Shown here piece by piece: positions 34,701 to 45,589 of a stretch of DNA of 64,000 bases (the first letter of the stretch is position 1; each line of letters begins with the position of its first letter). Source of the DNA: Alligator mississippiensis (Eukaryota; Chordata; Crocodylia; Alligatoridae). A program made the translations under genes and the position numbers. The notes beneath the pieces were generated by a model that was not told the origin of the DNA, did no database searches, and saw nothing but the letters and a program-made list of their open reading frames with translations. The stretch lies in the NCBI RefSeq assembly GCF_030867095.1, contig NC_081824.1, positions 118,986,162 to 119,050,161 on the forward strand, written 5' to 3'.

Positions 34701-36939
34701 CTTTTTAATAATCTTTTTCCTTTGCAAGTGAGCAACTACCTTGTTAAAAGAGAGCTCATTTTCCAATGGGCCTCAGATAGGTGAGTAACATTGTCTGCAC
34801 AATACATTTGCCAATTATATTGGTTTTAAAATGTCCCTTGAGTATTGAAAGAAGGTCTCAGTAAACCCAGATGGCAGCAGTTTCCATTAAGAGCAACAAC
34901 AAAGAGCGAATAAATACAATTTCAAAACCAGAGCCAACAGACCAATATGGTCATTTCAAGCTGTCCCATTGATTTGAATGGGAATTGGGAGCTTTTGAGA
35001 CTTTAGCCTCTCCTATCAAACTGCTACCACAGCAATGTTGCATCTACACTTTTCAGAAGGTCTAGATCCCTATCTTTCCTTACAAACCTAGTGGAAGTTG
35101 GCAATGCTTCTTTAGCCTGTTAATTACAAAGGCTGAGAGCAGCTTCCTGCATGCCTTATGACTTGTACTCAAGCTATTTAATAATCCTGACCACCTTCCT
35201 TGAGGTCAGATACTGTCCATCTTGCTCTCTTTTTCAAAGCTGACTCGTGGAGCCTGCTCCAGCTAAGTTTCAACCATGTTGAACCTCAAATCAAGTTATT
35301 TTCAGTAAGATATAATTGGACAATGCTACAAGTACTAGAAAGAAAACAATAACATTAAATAGAAATAAACACATCTAGACAGATACTGAAAAAAGCTGGC
35401 CCTATGCTCTGGTTACACAATACTGAAACAAAACAAGCTTGAGAAAGAGTCTTTGCATCACCCTCAGCTCCCAAGGTACCCATCTGCTGCCTCCGACTTG
35501 CCGTGTATGTGAAAGTAGAACAAGAATTCCTCTTCCTTAGAGCGGAGGTGTGTCTATATACATTCAACTGTTAAAGTTGAATTAGAACGTGCTATTACAT
35601 CATTCTCCACCCTCACCAAGATCAGACCAAAGCTGCTGGTGATTTTGTGACTATTAACTAGAGCCGCCTCTTGTTCTGTCCAGCCCTTTACAATTTAACA
35701 TCAATCAACAGTTCTTAGGGATTCTCAGTCACTGGGTTCTCAATGGCTCACCTCAGTGTTAACTGAGAAGTTCCTCCAAAGCAGTAACACCTTACAATGA
35801 TGAATATCTCACATCTCATACTTGGAGGAAAATGATAATATCAATGAAAAATTATCTAGCTGAGAGAGAGCAATTATAGCTAAAAAAAATTAAAACAGGC
35901 TTATACACAGGCCCGAAGATTTATTGCAAATCTAAAAGCTGGAGGTAATTGCTGTCTACCTTATTAGGGTTTTGAGAGATTAAATTAACCTTTGTAAAAT
36001 GCTTTGAGAGTCCCAGTCGGAAGTTTATACAATGTTAAAAATATAATGATTAAAATGAGTCAGCGCACACAACAGGAGCCTGTGCTGTGCATGTGGTAAT
36101 ATGTTTTGGTTTTGAGTCATATAATCTGTAACCAGATGGCGTTCGGTGCCAAGAATGGTTCAAGGTTCTGCAATACCTTCACTTACATTTCCAGGGTGTA
36201 TTTCTTGGGTGTAGGTTATTATTATAACAATAATATCAGCTATTTTATGGAAGGGCTAGATCCATGTTCAGAGAAGAGTAGGCAGCATTCACCCTGAGTA
36301 AAGTAACCTCTATTTAATTGCTGCAAAACACTTTCACAACCTATATTGCTAAAAACGCAAAACTGATGAAATGGGACAGGACAAAAATACACACCTGTAA
36401 GTCTCTAAACCCAGATGGGCAAGAAAGGCCTCTCCCTCGCAGAAGACACCCCTGGGAGAGGACCTCCTTCTGCAGAAGTCATCTCTGGGAAGCCCCAGGG
36501 CTTCTCTGTACCTCTTAGGAATGTTTGAAAGCCTTTGCATCTAACCTCCACAGTAGCAACAAGCAGCTGCTCCCAGGTTGATTTTGCCTCTCTTAAATTT
36601 TTGACCTCATGGAGCCATTGTGAGTTGTGGAGTGCCACTTCTAAGTGTTAGGGAAGGACAGGGAACGATTGCAAGACAGGGGAGAAAGAAGCACCAGCCT
36701 GACTCAGGAGTTAGCTGAAGCCATGGCAAACCTGTAAAGAAGTTTGGGCTGAGGGACTGGCAAACAAGTTTTCCCTTCTTTAATATCAAATGGCTTCCAT
36801 ACGCTCACATTTTCTTTTAACTGGTTGCAGTCAGTGAGAGTGGCTTTGTTAAAACCCTGTGCAGGTTTAATAGTTCATTTCCTACAGTCAATGCCTGACC
36901 CTGGCTGTTTCTTCCTTCGATGAACTGGGCTGGGTGATT
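31791..36939. other. Intergenic, no gene seen; scattered repeats
   Basis: No gene. A short imperfect tandem repeat (unit about 25 bp, 'AGCAGAGCAGATGATTGGGC' type) lies at about 32245-32350. MITE-type ends 'GTGTAGACATAG' (32442) and 'GTGTAGATGAGCCC' (33110) suggest one or two short DNA elements in 31850-33125. A 60-bp shared fragment lies at 33363-33415. A MIR-type 3' part is plausible at 35945-36040 ('AGATTAAATTAACCTTTGTAAAATGCTTTGAGAG', in parts). Confidence 0.45.
33363..33415 (+). repeat. Unknown repeat, copy 1 (partner at 43499-43555)
   Basis: 'GCCATTACTGGAAAG' and 'TATCAGCCTTGAACAAGT' recur in the same order, spacing and orientation at 43499-43555. No family is recognised. Confidence 0.6.
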
Positions 36940-37139
36940 GTGGGGGTGTGTAGCAGTAGCGTAGCCAAAGGCAGCGTGAGCCCCCAAAGCACCAGAGTGA
37001 TGGGAGGCAGTAGAGGGGCATGCCAGAATAGAGGCAGAGGGGCTTGAGCTCCAGGCTTATTGAGCAAAGTGGGGACAGGAGTCCCTTCATTAGCCTCCCT
37101 TTCTCTTCCCACAGGAGATGCCACCAACACTCAGGTTAA

Positions 37140-37231
37140 CCCTTCCCTAGTCCTGCAGCTGCTGCCAAATTATGAGCTTTGCATCACAGCTCACCATATA
37201 ACTGTGTGATGGCTGCAGGGCTAGGGGAGGG
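37140..37231. mobile_element. 92-bp piggyBac-like miniature element with TTAA duplications
   Basis: TTAA at 37136-37139 and at 37232-37235 exactly flank a 92-bp sequence. Its ends CCCTTCCCTAGTCCTGCAGC and the inverse of CCCTCCCCTAGCCCTGCAGC match at 18 of 20 positions. TTAA target duplication with CCC-starting termini is the hallmark of the piggyBac superfamily. A second inner stem (CATCACAG/CTGTGTGATG) lies inside. Far too short to code. Confidence 0.75.
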
Positions 37232-37235
37232 TTAA

Positions 37236-40200
37236 TTTGGCTGTTGGTGGTGACACCACCTCTGCAGCAGCAGCAGCGTCTCTCATAGGGTGGGAGATAG
37301 AGTGAGGCTGACCCTACCCTGACTCTGCTCCACCCAGCCAGAGCCTTGAGCCCCCTGCCTCCATTCCAGTATGCCAGGGTGCAAACCCTACAAGGTGTGC
37401 CTTTGATGGGTGGGAATAAGAATGAAGAACCATAGTTAGCCATGGCTATTTGCATGCTGGCTCTGTACAGTCCAAACTCTGGCATATATAGGAAAAGCCT
37501 GGAGTTCTCTTGCAGTTTGCTGTGGCTGAGTATGGCCACTGGGTAGGCACAAGCAAGTTGGTGAGCTGTCAAAGTGCAGCCCCACCCATGCTCCCTGCAC
37601 TAGTCTGAGTGATAAGAGCCATCTTGTAACAATGGGTGCCAGGAAAGATTTTGTTTGCCAAAATTCACACTTATTTGCTTTGTTCCAGGCTGCAGAACAG
37701 GGGGGAGAAAATGGACAGGGGACATCATAGTATTGCAAGTCAATTGCCCATTGTATTTTTGAGCTGCATGAAATGGAATTTAAATACACAGCTCACTGTC
37801 GCTGCAGGAAGACAGGGAGGCATAATTTCATCATGAGATCATGTTATTACTGGAGTGTTTACCCTTTCTCCCCACTTCCCGTGTTATCCTGGGTCAGCTG
37901 ATCTTTTTCTGAGGCAGGGGGCTTGAGTTCTCGTGTGAAGCCCTTGGCACAATGTAGACATTCTCCATGAATAATAGTGGATCCCTCTTCTTCAAGGAGA
38001 TGCACAGAACTTTGTGAAAGCAAGGAGGCAAGACTATAACCAAAGACCACTCTCCCAAAGATGATCTAGAGTTATCTGGCATACTGTTACTGTAAAAAAG
38101 CAAGACTTCATGGGAAAGCTCTGGGCATATGTCCAGGAGGGTTACTCTTTGGCAGCTGGTGACAGAACTCAAAAAAGGAATTACTGACTACAGTCGTATG
38201 GCTTGGGCAGTGAAGGAGTAGAAGGCCTGCATGGTTCTGTCTGGCTGTAGTACTTATGAACACCACCAATTTTCCACAATGGCATCTCAGGAATTGGCCA
38301 GATGCACAAGGCTTTCTGCTTCTATACCTGCTTTTGCTTCCAGAAGCAAAGCACCACAGGCAACAGCTCTGCAGTTTCAAAGGGCTGCATTTGATTGAGC
38401 CATCGAGTTTAAACTAATTGCTGTGCTTTACAGCTAAATCCCATTTGAGTTTGGATTAGTCCATACTGGCAATCCATGGAAATATCAGCATTCAGACATT
38501 TCTGTTATCAGATCTCTCTTCCATGAACACATGGGAAAGGGACTGATTGGCACTGTGACTCAAGGGTCCTTTTGACTCTTTGCTGATAAAATTGCAACCT
38601 GGTATCTAAACTCCTTTCCGCTGCACAAGGTAGCAAAAGATTGGACAGGTTGGGGAACATTCCTTTCTCCCCAGCCACTTGCCAGCTGCAAAACTCTCAT
38701 TCTTTGCCCAGCTGTTGTTTAACATGGGCATCCTACCTGGCAGCACATGTCAGTGCAGAAAAAACAGTGGCTTAGCTTAGAGAATTAATTAAAAGATTCC
38801 CTACGGCTGCTTCTGTTGTTAATTTGGAAGAAGTGATCTCAAATCTTGGCAGTAGAAACGCCCCCTTGTCTCCCTCAGTTCCCTACTGGCTTTGCTACTA
38901 ATACATGACAGTACTTACCAGGCTGATAGCAAAAGGCCTGAAATGGGAGGATGTACCAGTGGCAGTCAGCATCCAACGGATGCTTTCCACCAGCAAGTAC
39001 TCTGAATTTCCAACAGGGAAGAGGTTAAAGATGGTTCACTGATATAAAGCCCGGGATATGCCCTGCCTCCCTGCCCAGGATATCATTCTGAACAGAGTAT
39101 TAGCCTTATAATCCAGGATCTAATAGTAAAGGACTTGAACTGTAGGCAGGCACCAGATCTGTCTGGCATATGGAAAAAGGTCTATTTGATTGTCCAGTTC
39201 TCCCAGCTCTCATGCTCAACTTTCCTTTGTATTAATAGCTGAAACACTAATGGGAAGAAGAAATAGTTACAGCTACCAGTCTTTCCGGGATCTGCCAACA
39301 ATTCATAGTTCACTAAACATAAACATAAAATTATCTGCTTCTTCCTCCTCCACAGACATTATACCTATATTAAGCTTAAAACACTCTCCAAAAAGAAAAA
39401 AAAATGTATATACAAAGATTTTAACCAGGACTTGAGATTGATCTGATAATTACTGTTGGCAGGAAGTAACCACAGGCTTTTTTGCTACTCACTAGGGGCA
39501 CAATTCAATTTTGCAGCATCTGTATTATGCAAGGCTACTAGAGCAGGGACAATTTCCTCCAGCTGATTCTGAAAGAAAGCAAGGATTAAGTTTTTCATTA
39601 ATGACTCAGTTCAAGTCCTTCATGCAGTGTCAAGCTCCAGAAAGTCACAAGGTCACTGGGAAGGGAGAGAGCTCAGACAACTGTGCTCCATCTCTTCTCA
39701 TCAAAAATCCACCTCACTTCACTCCATTACACAATGTTAAACCACTCTTTTTCCTGTTCATCAAAAAGCATCAAAACCTTCCAGTGGAACTAATACATAT
39801 TTCACACACAGAGACATATAGAGACACACACGCATTCAAGGATAGGTTCAAATTCCTGCTTTCAATCGTATAAGAAATTTCATCCAGTCTGTTTTCCTTG
39901 TGTGGAAAGATCCTTAAGTATTGAAATTCTCTATGGGGTCAATGGCCTGTATCATCTTACTTGCATTTATTGTCTGTCCCCCTCCTCTCTACCCTCTGAA
40001 ACAGTTTAACAGTTTTGTCTAGTACTAACTAGACAAAATGTTACACAGTACTAACGTTACACATTACACTGTTAAACTTCTCAAACGTTGATCTGCATTA
40101 ATGTTAGCTTGAGTTTAGAGTAGTTACATGTTCAGGCGAGCAGGGGCCTTGACTTTGTCACTGATCTGCTGTCTGACTTCAGGTGTGTCATGCCACGCTT

Positions 40201-41411
40201 TTCTGTCCACTGCCTATGCCACTGTTTGGCCATTCAGGCCTTTAGATGCTGTTCAGGACAGGGAGTGTCATTCACTAGATGGGTTTGTAGAGTGCTTACT
40301 ATAATAGGGTCCTAGCCTTCAGCCTTTTAGCCAGTACCGTATTATAATACAATAAAAAAAATAAGCTTGTTAAGCCAGGAACTCAGTCTTTGCTTGGATT
40401 TGTACAAAAGCTCACATAAAGGGGACTCATTCGAATAGGGACTACCTGCATTACAATGGTATTTGCAATATTGTGTTGACTGCGATGGGGTTTGAGGGGG
40501 TTTTCCACCTTGGAAAAGGGGATGTGGACTTCTGTTCAGAGGAACAGGTACTTGATGCTACCACGTCTGAGAGTAATGGAAACACAGAGAGTGGTACAGG
40601 AAGCAGAGAGCATGTTCTATGCCAAGGGGAGGAGATATTTCTCTCATTTGCCCAATTACATTTGGATTAAATTTCAGGGCAGTGTGGCTATAAAATGTCT
40701 GCAGTGTGGCAGCTGCTGAGCTAACATGTTAATGAATGTATCCCTTTAATAGTTACTTCATGAAAAAAATCCCTTAGAAAAACCAAATTGATGTCCTCCT
40801 CTCTACAGAAGTAACTTATCACAGTACCTTGACTTTGGAGAAGTGAAGTTACTGAAAAAATATTCTTGGTATGAAAGAAAAGACTGTTGAGACTATACTC
40901 AGGCTAAACAGCTCAGCTTTCTCCTAACTCAGTGCAGGTTCTCACGTCACCCATTGGAGGGTAGGCAGAGACAAGTAGTAATGAAATCAGATTGGATGAA
41001 ACATGGCCATCTGTTGTGTATCTCAGTGATCAGAAGTTAGAGAATCAGCTAAATTCACAAAACCAGTGTCAATGAGATTTGCTCATGTGGTCCTTTAAAT
41101 ACATTTTTCAGGCACTCTGATGTTAGCGCTAGAGCAGATTGCTTGGCGATAAATGTTAACTGAATTACAAAAAGCAGGTCTGTCTTCTTATTGATGAAAA
41201 ACACACCAGTAAAAGCAAATAAAACCAACCCACAGCTGTTCTGTCCTCTCAGTTGATTTTATTGCCATTTATTGGAATATTTGGCTTTTGATCAGAAATG
41301 TTCTTGTCACATCAGAAAAGAGGTTTCGTTGTTCACTAACCTGTGCCCACATGCCTTTCTGAGTTACAACATTAATTTTGGGAGGGAATGAGTGGTAAAT
41401 GATTGCTAGGG
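37236..41411. other. Intergenic, no gene seen
   Basis: No gene. A nested hairpin lies at 40004-40077. Other stretches show no recognisable repeat by eye. Confidence 0.45.
40004..40077. repeat. Nested hairpins
   Basis: The outer arms GTTTAACAG (40004-40012) and CTGTTAAAC (40069-40077) enclose an inner perfect hairpin, TTTTGTCTAGT (40013-40023), loop ACTA, ACTAGACAAAA (40028-40038). Origin unknown. Confidence 0.65.
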
Positions 41412-42168
41412 AGGTACTTAAATCACATTTTTGCATTTTTCAGGGAAAGCAAGAAATCCCCTGCTTTCCCTGAAAACCAGGAAAAGTCCCGTTTGGGGTG
41501 AAACTGGCACAAAATCTCCTGGGGGAGGGGGGAAAAAGAAAAAACTTAGTGGAGGCAAGCAGCAGCAAGCAGGGAGCAAGGAAAAGTGCAGGAAACCTTC
41601 CCCAGCAGCACAGGGGCCCTGGGAAAGGTACAGGGTCTCCCAGCCAGGCTCACTGATCCAGCATGATGATTGGCACAATCACTGCACAGCGTGGGAGGCC
41701 AGGAGGATTTAAATCATGCAGCCCAGTGATCAGGATCCTTGGGAAGGCTGTGCAGACCTGGGAAGATTAAACTGAAGTGGTGGGAGCTGGTGAGGGGGTA
41801 GCAGGGAACCAGGAGCCTGGCACTCATTCTCTATGGGTCACCTGTGTCCCACAGCCATCCCTGCTCCCGATTCCCCTACCTCCCCCTGCCGGCTTCTGCC
41901 ACTTCAGATTAGCCCCCTGCCCCTAGCAGGATTTGTTGTAGTTTTTCAGTAGCTGTTTTGGGGTGCTGAATGTACCCGTGGCTGCCAAAAAAAAAAAAAA
42001 GGAAAGAAATGGGGAGCGGCAGGGCCACCACCGGGCTCTTGGGCAATGATCGGCATGAGGGAGAGAGAAAAAAATGGTGGCCACCGGTGCAAAAAGCACC
42101 TTAAATTGGTGGTCACCAGCATGATGGCTACTTGAAAATAATCAGTGGCAAGCACAATTTAAGTAGAT
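41412..42168. mobile_element. Non-autonomous DNA transposon (probable hAT-type MITE)
   Basis: The left end 'AGGTACTTAAATCACA' and right end 'GCACAATTTAAGTAGATGCCT' are rough inverses. The interior is GC-rich against AT-rich flanks and holds A-runs (41521-41546 region and 41988-42001). The left part has an internal short inverted repeat around 'CAGGGAAAGCAAG' and 'CTTTCCCTGAAAA'. No transposase. Confidence 0.45.
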
Positions 42169-42805
42169 GCCTGCTGATCACCTCTCAATCTATGTCTGCC
42201 AATCTACATCTTTTCTCACATGCTGTTCAAGACAATGGGCTTTCATACTGCGAGGCCCCATGAAAGCTTCTGGAAACAATTCCAGTGGGAGAGACTGTTC
42301 TGTTCATATTCGGAACAAAACCATCGAAGTCTGCATCTCCTCCCTTTGTTATGCCTTTCATTAAAAGTAGGCCTTTTTCTGCAAGGGATGACTGCATCCC
42401 TGCCTCAGCCCTTGCTATCTCCCTGAAAGGAAAGCCCTTATCCTCTGTTCCATAAACCAAGAGTAGGTAGAAGTGGTCTGTGGCTTCCTTCTTGTTCCCT
42501 GGCAGGCTAGGGAAGGCAGTAAAAGGTCCTGTCAAGCTAAATGGTAGCAAAAGAAAACTGGTTTTCCTATGTACAATATGGGCATCAGGGAAAGACTTGT
42601 GAAGTAATCAGCAAATAACGGCACAGAAAGAAATGGAAGAACAGGATATGCAGGGCTTTACAAAGAAAAGCACAAGGTTTGTTTAGACCTTAAAGCCATT
42701 ATTCCTGGCTCTGCTACTGAAGATACATATTATATGAATGCAATGAAATCACTTGTCTCTCTCACACCTCAGCCTCTCATCTAGGCAACTAAACAGAAAA
42801 ATCTC

Positions 42806-42888
42806 ACCAGGATGGCTGAGTGGTTAAGGTGTTGGACTTAAAATCCAATGGATATATGTCCACGTGGGTTTGAACCCCACTCCTGGTA
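42806..42888 (+). tRNA. tRNA-Leu(TAA)-like locus, probably a decayed pseudogene
   Basis: The 83-bp sequence folds as tRNA-Leu. The acceptor stem pairs ACCAGGA with TCCTGGT. The A-box region is TGGCTGAGTGG. The anticodon stem-loop TTGGA-CTTAAAA-TCCAA gives anticodon TAA. A long variable arm (GGAT-ATAT-GTCC) marks a class II tRNA, and the T stem pairs GTGGG with CCCAC. A TTTT run at 42897-42900 could end Pol III transcription. Against function, the T-loop reads TTTGAAC rather than TTCGAAC, losing the nearly invariant C56, and several other differences from the mammalian gene as I recall it look like CpG decay. A degraded gene or retro-copy is most likely. A CR1 tail starts directly downstream. 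Confidence 0.8.
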
Positions 42889-42899
42889 GTTGCTGCTTT

Positions 42900-43284
42900 T
42901 GGGAACTGGGCTTATTTAGTCTAGAGAAGAGGAGAATGAGAGGGGATCTTAATAGCAACCTTCAACTACCTGAATGGGGGTTCAAAAGAGGATAGAGCTG
43001 CACTTTCAGTGATTGTGGATGACAGAACAAGGAGCAATGGTCTCAAGTAGCAAGCAAAGTTTAGGTTAGATATTAGGAAGACTTTTCTCCCTAGGAGGGT
43101 AGTATAACACTGGAACAGATTACCCAGAGAGGTGGTAGAAGCTCCATCCATGGAGGTTTTCAAAACCCAGCTAGACAAGGCTGTGACTGGGATAGTCTAG
43201 TTGGGGCTCGTCCTGTGTTGAGCATGGGGTTGGACTAGATGACCTCCTGAGGTCCCTTTCAGCCCTAACTTGCTATGATTCTAA
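42900..43284 (+). mobile_element. CR1 LINE 3' end, 5'-truncated next to the tRNA-Leu locus
   Basis: The body 'GTCTAGAGAAGAGGAGAATG', 'ACTACCTGAATGG', 'GGTTGGACTAGATGACCTCC' then 'TGAGGTCCCTTTCAGCCC' and 'TGCTATGATTCTAA' is the classic CR1 3' region, ending in the ATTCTA motif. It encodes no intact ORF2 domain. It is better preserved than the CR1 piece at 29035-29475. Confidence 0.9.
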
Positions 43285-44666
43285 TGCAACCTTGCTTAGT
43301 GTTTGTAAAACATCTGGAGGTCCTCAGAGGGGATGTGTGATAGAAACTTAAAACAGCATTAAAAGCCTAAATAACCCACTGTGTATGGTATTTATTTATC
43401 AGCCTTCATGACAACTAGTGTGTCTTGAAGATGATTACTTTTTTTGACTCTATCACCTTAAGCATTCCTGGTGGGGGTTGATATTAATGCAGGACTCATG
43501 CCATTACTGGAAGGAAAGGTGACATATATCAGCCTTGAACAAGTAACCTCGAGGGGGGAATTTTCATAATAATAATAATAATTGATGGTATGACAGCTTA
43601 TGGCTTTCACTGGCAATTTAGAAACCTTGAATGATTTTCATCATTGGTATTGTATCAAGCCATTGCTAGAACTGATTTTGGCCAATCAGAACAAAACATT
43701 TCTTCATGTCATTTTATGCTTTTATTGTAAGTCAGTACTGATAACTCCTGTTTATGGCAGATACTGTTGAGGATAAAGCAAGTCCTTGTTCAGGTCACTG
43801 ATGCAAATGAGAATGGATTTTAGCACTATGTGTATCACTGCAATAGTCACAAGAGTAGGCTATTTTTCCTCAAGCTCCAGGGTCACTGGTATCATGAATG
43901 TTTAACTTTGACAAGGGAATAATTAACTGTCCACCCAGGGCCAGATCTAGACTGCTAGAAGGATACTCTGAGGCAAAAGGATACAGATCAGGGAGTCTTC
44001 CCTGTCTTGAATCTTTTCCCAGTTTCAGATACCCTAAAAGATCTCAGCCCATATGGACTATAAGCAGCACATGACACCCTGAAAGAGAAACAACAATATC
44101 ATTTTATGGGAATCATGAGCTACAGCCCCAGGATGGAGCATAGAGACAGTCAAGCCAAGGACCTAGCCTAAGGAAGGAATAACAGTACTCTATTCTTCCA
44201 GCAGAATGGATACAGTGAGCTTAGCGGTGCAGAGAAAATCTATTCTTCTTTTGCAGAGGGAGTCTCATGGCTTGTATCAGAATTATTATTCTTTTCTCTC
44301 TAGCATTACTTTTCATGGCAGAACATGATACCAGGGAAAGGGAATTCCTACAATCCTCCTCAGCCTATGACAAGTTACATTTTACACCATATACATGACA
44401 CATGTGATTTGCAGAGATTGAGATGTTTCTCTTTGATTGAATAGTCACTTCAGGAAAGGGAAAGGGAGATTTAAATTAAGAAGAGCGGGTCAGTGTCACC
44501 ATGCTACATAAACTACCACCAGATTGCATACCCCTTAAGGACTGTTGTCTGATATCAAGTGTCAAGAACCCACATTCACTGCTATGTGATACTGAGCTCA
44601 TGACAGTTGCCAAACTGCAAAGGCAAAGCATTAAATTCCATCCTTGTTCTTACATGATGCTGACAT
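43285..44666. other. Intergenic, no gene seen
   Basis: No gene. An (AAT)n microsatellite lies at about 43567-43581, and a repeat fragment shared with 33363-33415 lies at 43499-43555. Confidence 0.45.
43499..43555 (+). repeat. Unknown repeat, copy 2 (partner at 33363-33415)
   Basis: Same-orientation copy of the fragment at 33363-33415, with 'GCCATTACTGGAAGG' and 'TATCAGCCTTGAACAAGT'. Confidence 0.6.
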
Positions 44667-45205
44667 GGGGTGCATCCAAATTAATGTGCATGTGTGGTAC
44701 TGCAGACCTGCTTGTGGCCCTGCAAACTGCACATGCCACGCATGCAGGAATCCCCGTGCGGCTAATTTACAGCACGGTGAGTTTTTTTGACACCAGGAAG
44801 TCCTAGTGTCAAAAACACCCACAGCAAAACAAACAAAACAAAACGGGGCCGCGCATGTGGTGGCAGCATGTGCCACCTGAAACTGGAGTCTGGCTGGCCA
44901 GAGCCGTGCACCCCCTAGCACTGTTTTCAGAATGGGAGAGGGGAAAGGGAGTGGAAGGAGCTTGTTCTGGGAGTTGCTGAGCCAAGTGGATAGATTGAAG
45001 CTCACCCCCCACCCCTTGGGGAGGGGCTCCAATCCACTTGCCCCATCACCCAGCACTGGCTGAACCCCAGACAGACCTCCCTCTGCTCCCTTTCCCCCCT
45101 CCCATTCTGAAGAGAGCACTGAAGCAGGGCCAAGCTGCAGTCAGATCAGCCCCACGTGCAGACACAAGTTACTGAAGGTGCTTCATTTTGGAGCATCTTC
45201 ATCTG
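44667..45205. mobile_element. MITE family A, copy 2
   Basis: It starts GGTGCATCCAAATTAATGTG, then 'CTGCAGACCTGCTTGTGGCC', 'GACACCAGGAAGTCCTAGTG', and 'GCGCATGTGGTGGCAGCATG'. The same order occurs at 2457-2930 and 58725-59115. The interior differs from copy 1 after about 44880. The right end near 45205 is less certain. Confidence 0.6.
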
Positions 45206-45589
45206 AACCCACAGGTGATTGGGCCCTTTTTAAAACGTTCTGCAGCCATGCATTTTGTGCAGTTTGCCAGATTGGGCGAAAATTGTCAATCCTGTCTGTG
45301 CCTTTTGAGTATATACTTTAGAAAGTTATATAGTCTTGATTTAAAGACTTCAGGCAATCGAGAATTTACACAAACACTTGCTAAGGAGTTACTTACACTC
45401 ATTGCAAAAAAATGGTGCTTTTCCCAGTTGGAGTGTTTTTATCTTTAATCACTCAGTAATTGGGCCTAGATGTACCTCTGTTTGCAGGTTAAGGATTCCT
45501 CCGTCATAAATGACAGCATACCAGACTAACATGGCTATACTGCTTTCAGTGTCTGAGCTAGCTTGTTCACAGCTCCCTGGGGTAAGCCT

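Noticed and set aside
44631-45119. 162-codon - strand frame
   Set aside because: It lies within MITE family A copy 2; related copies do not keep the frame.
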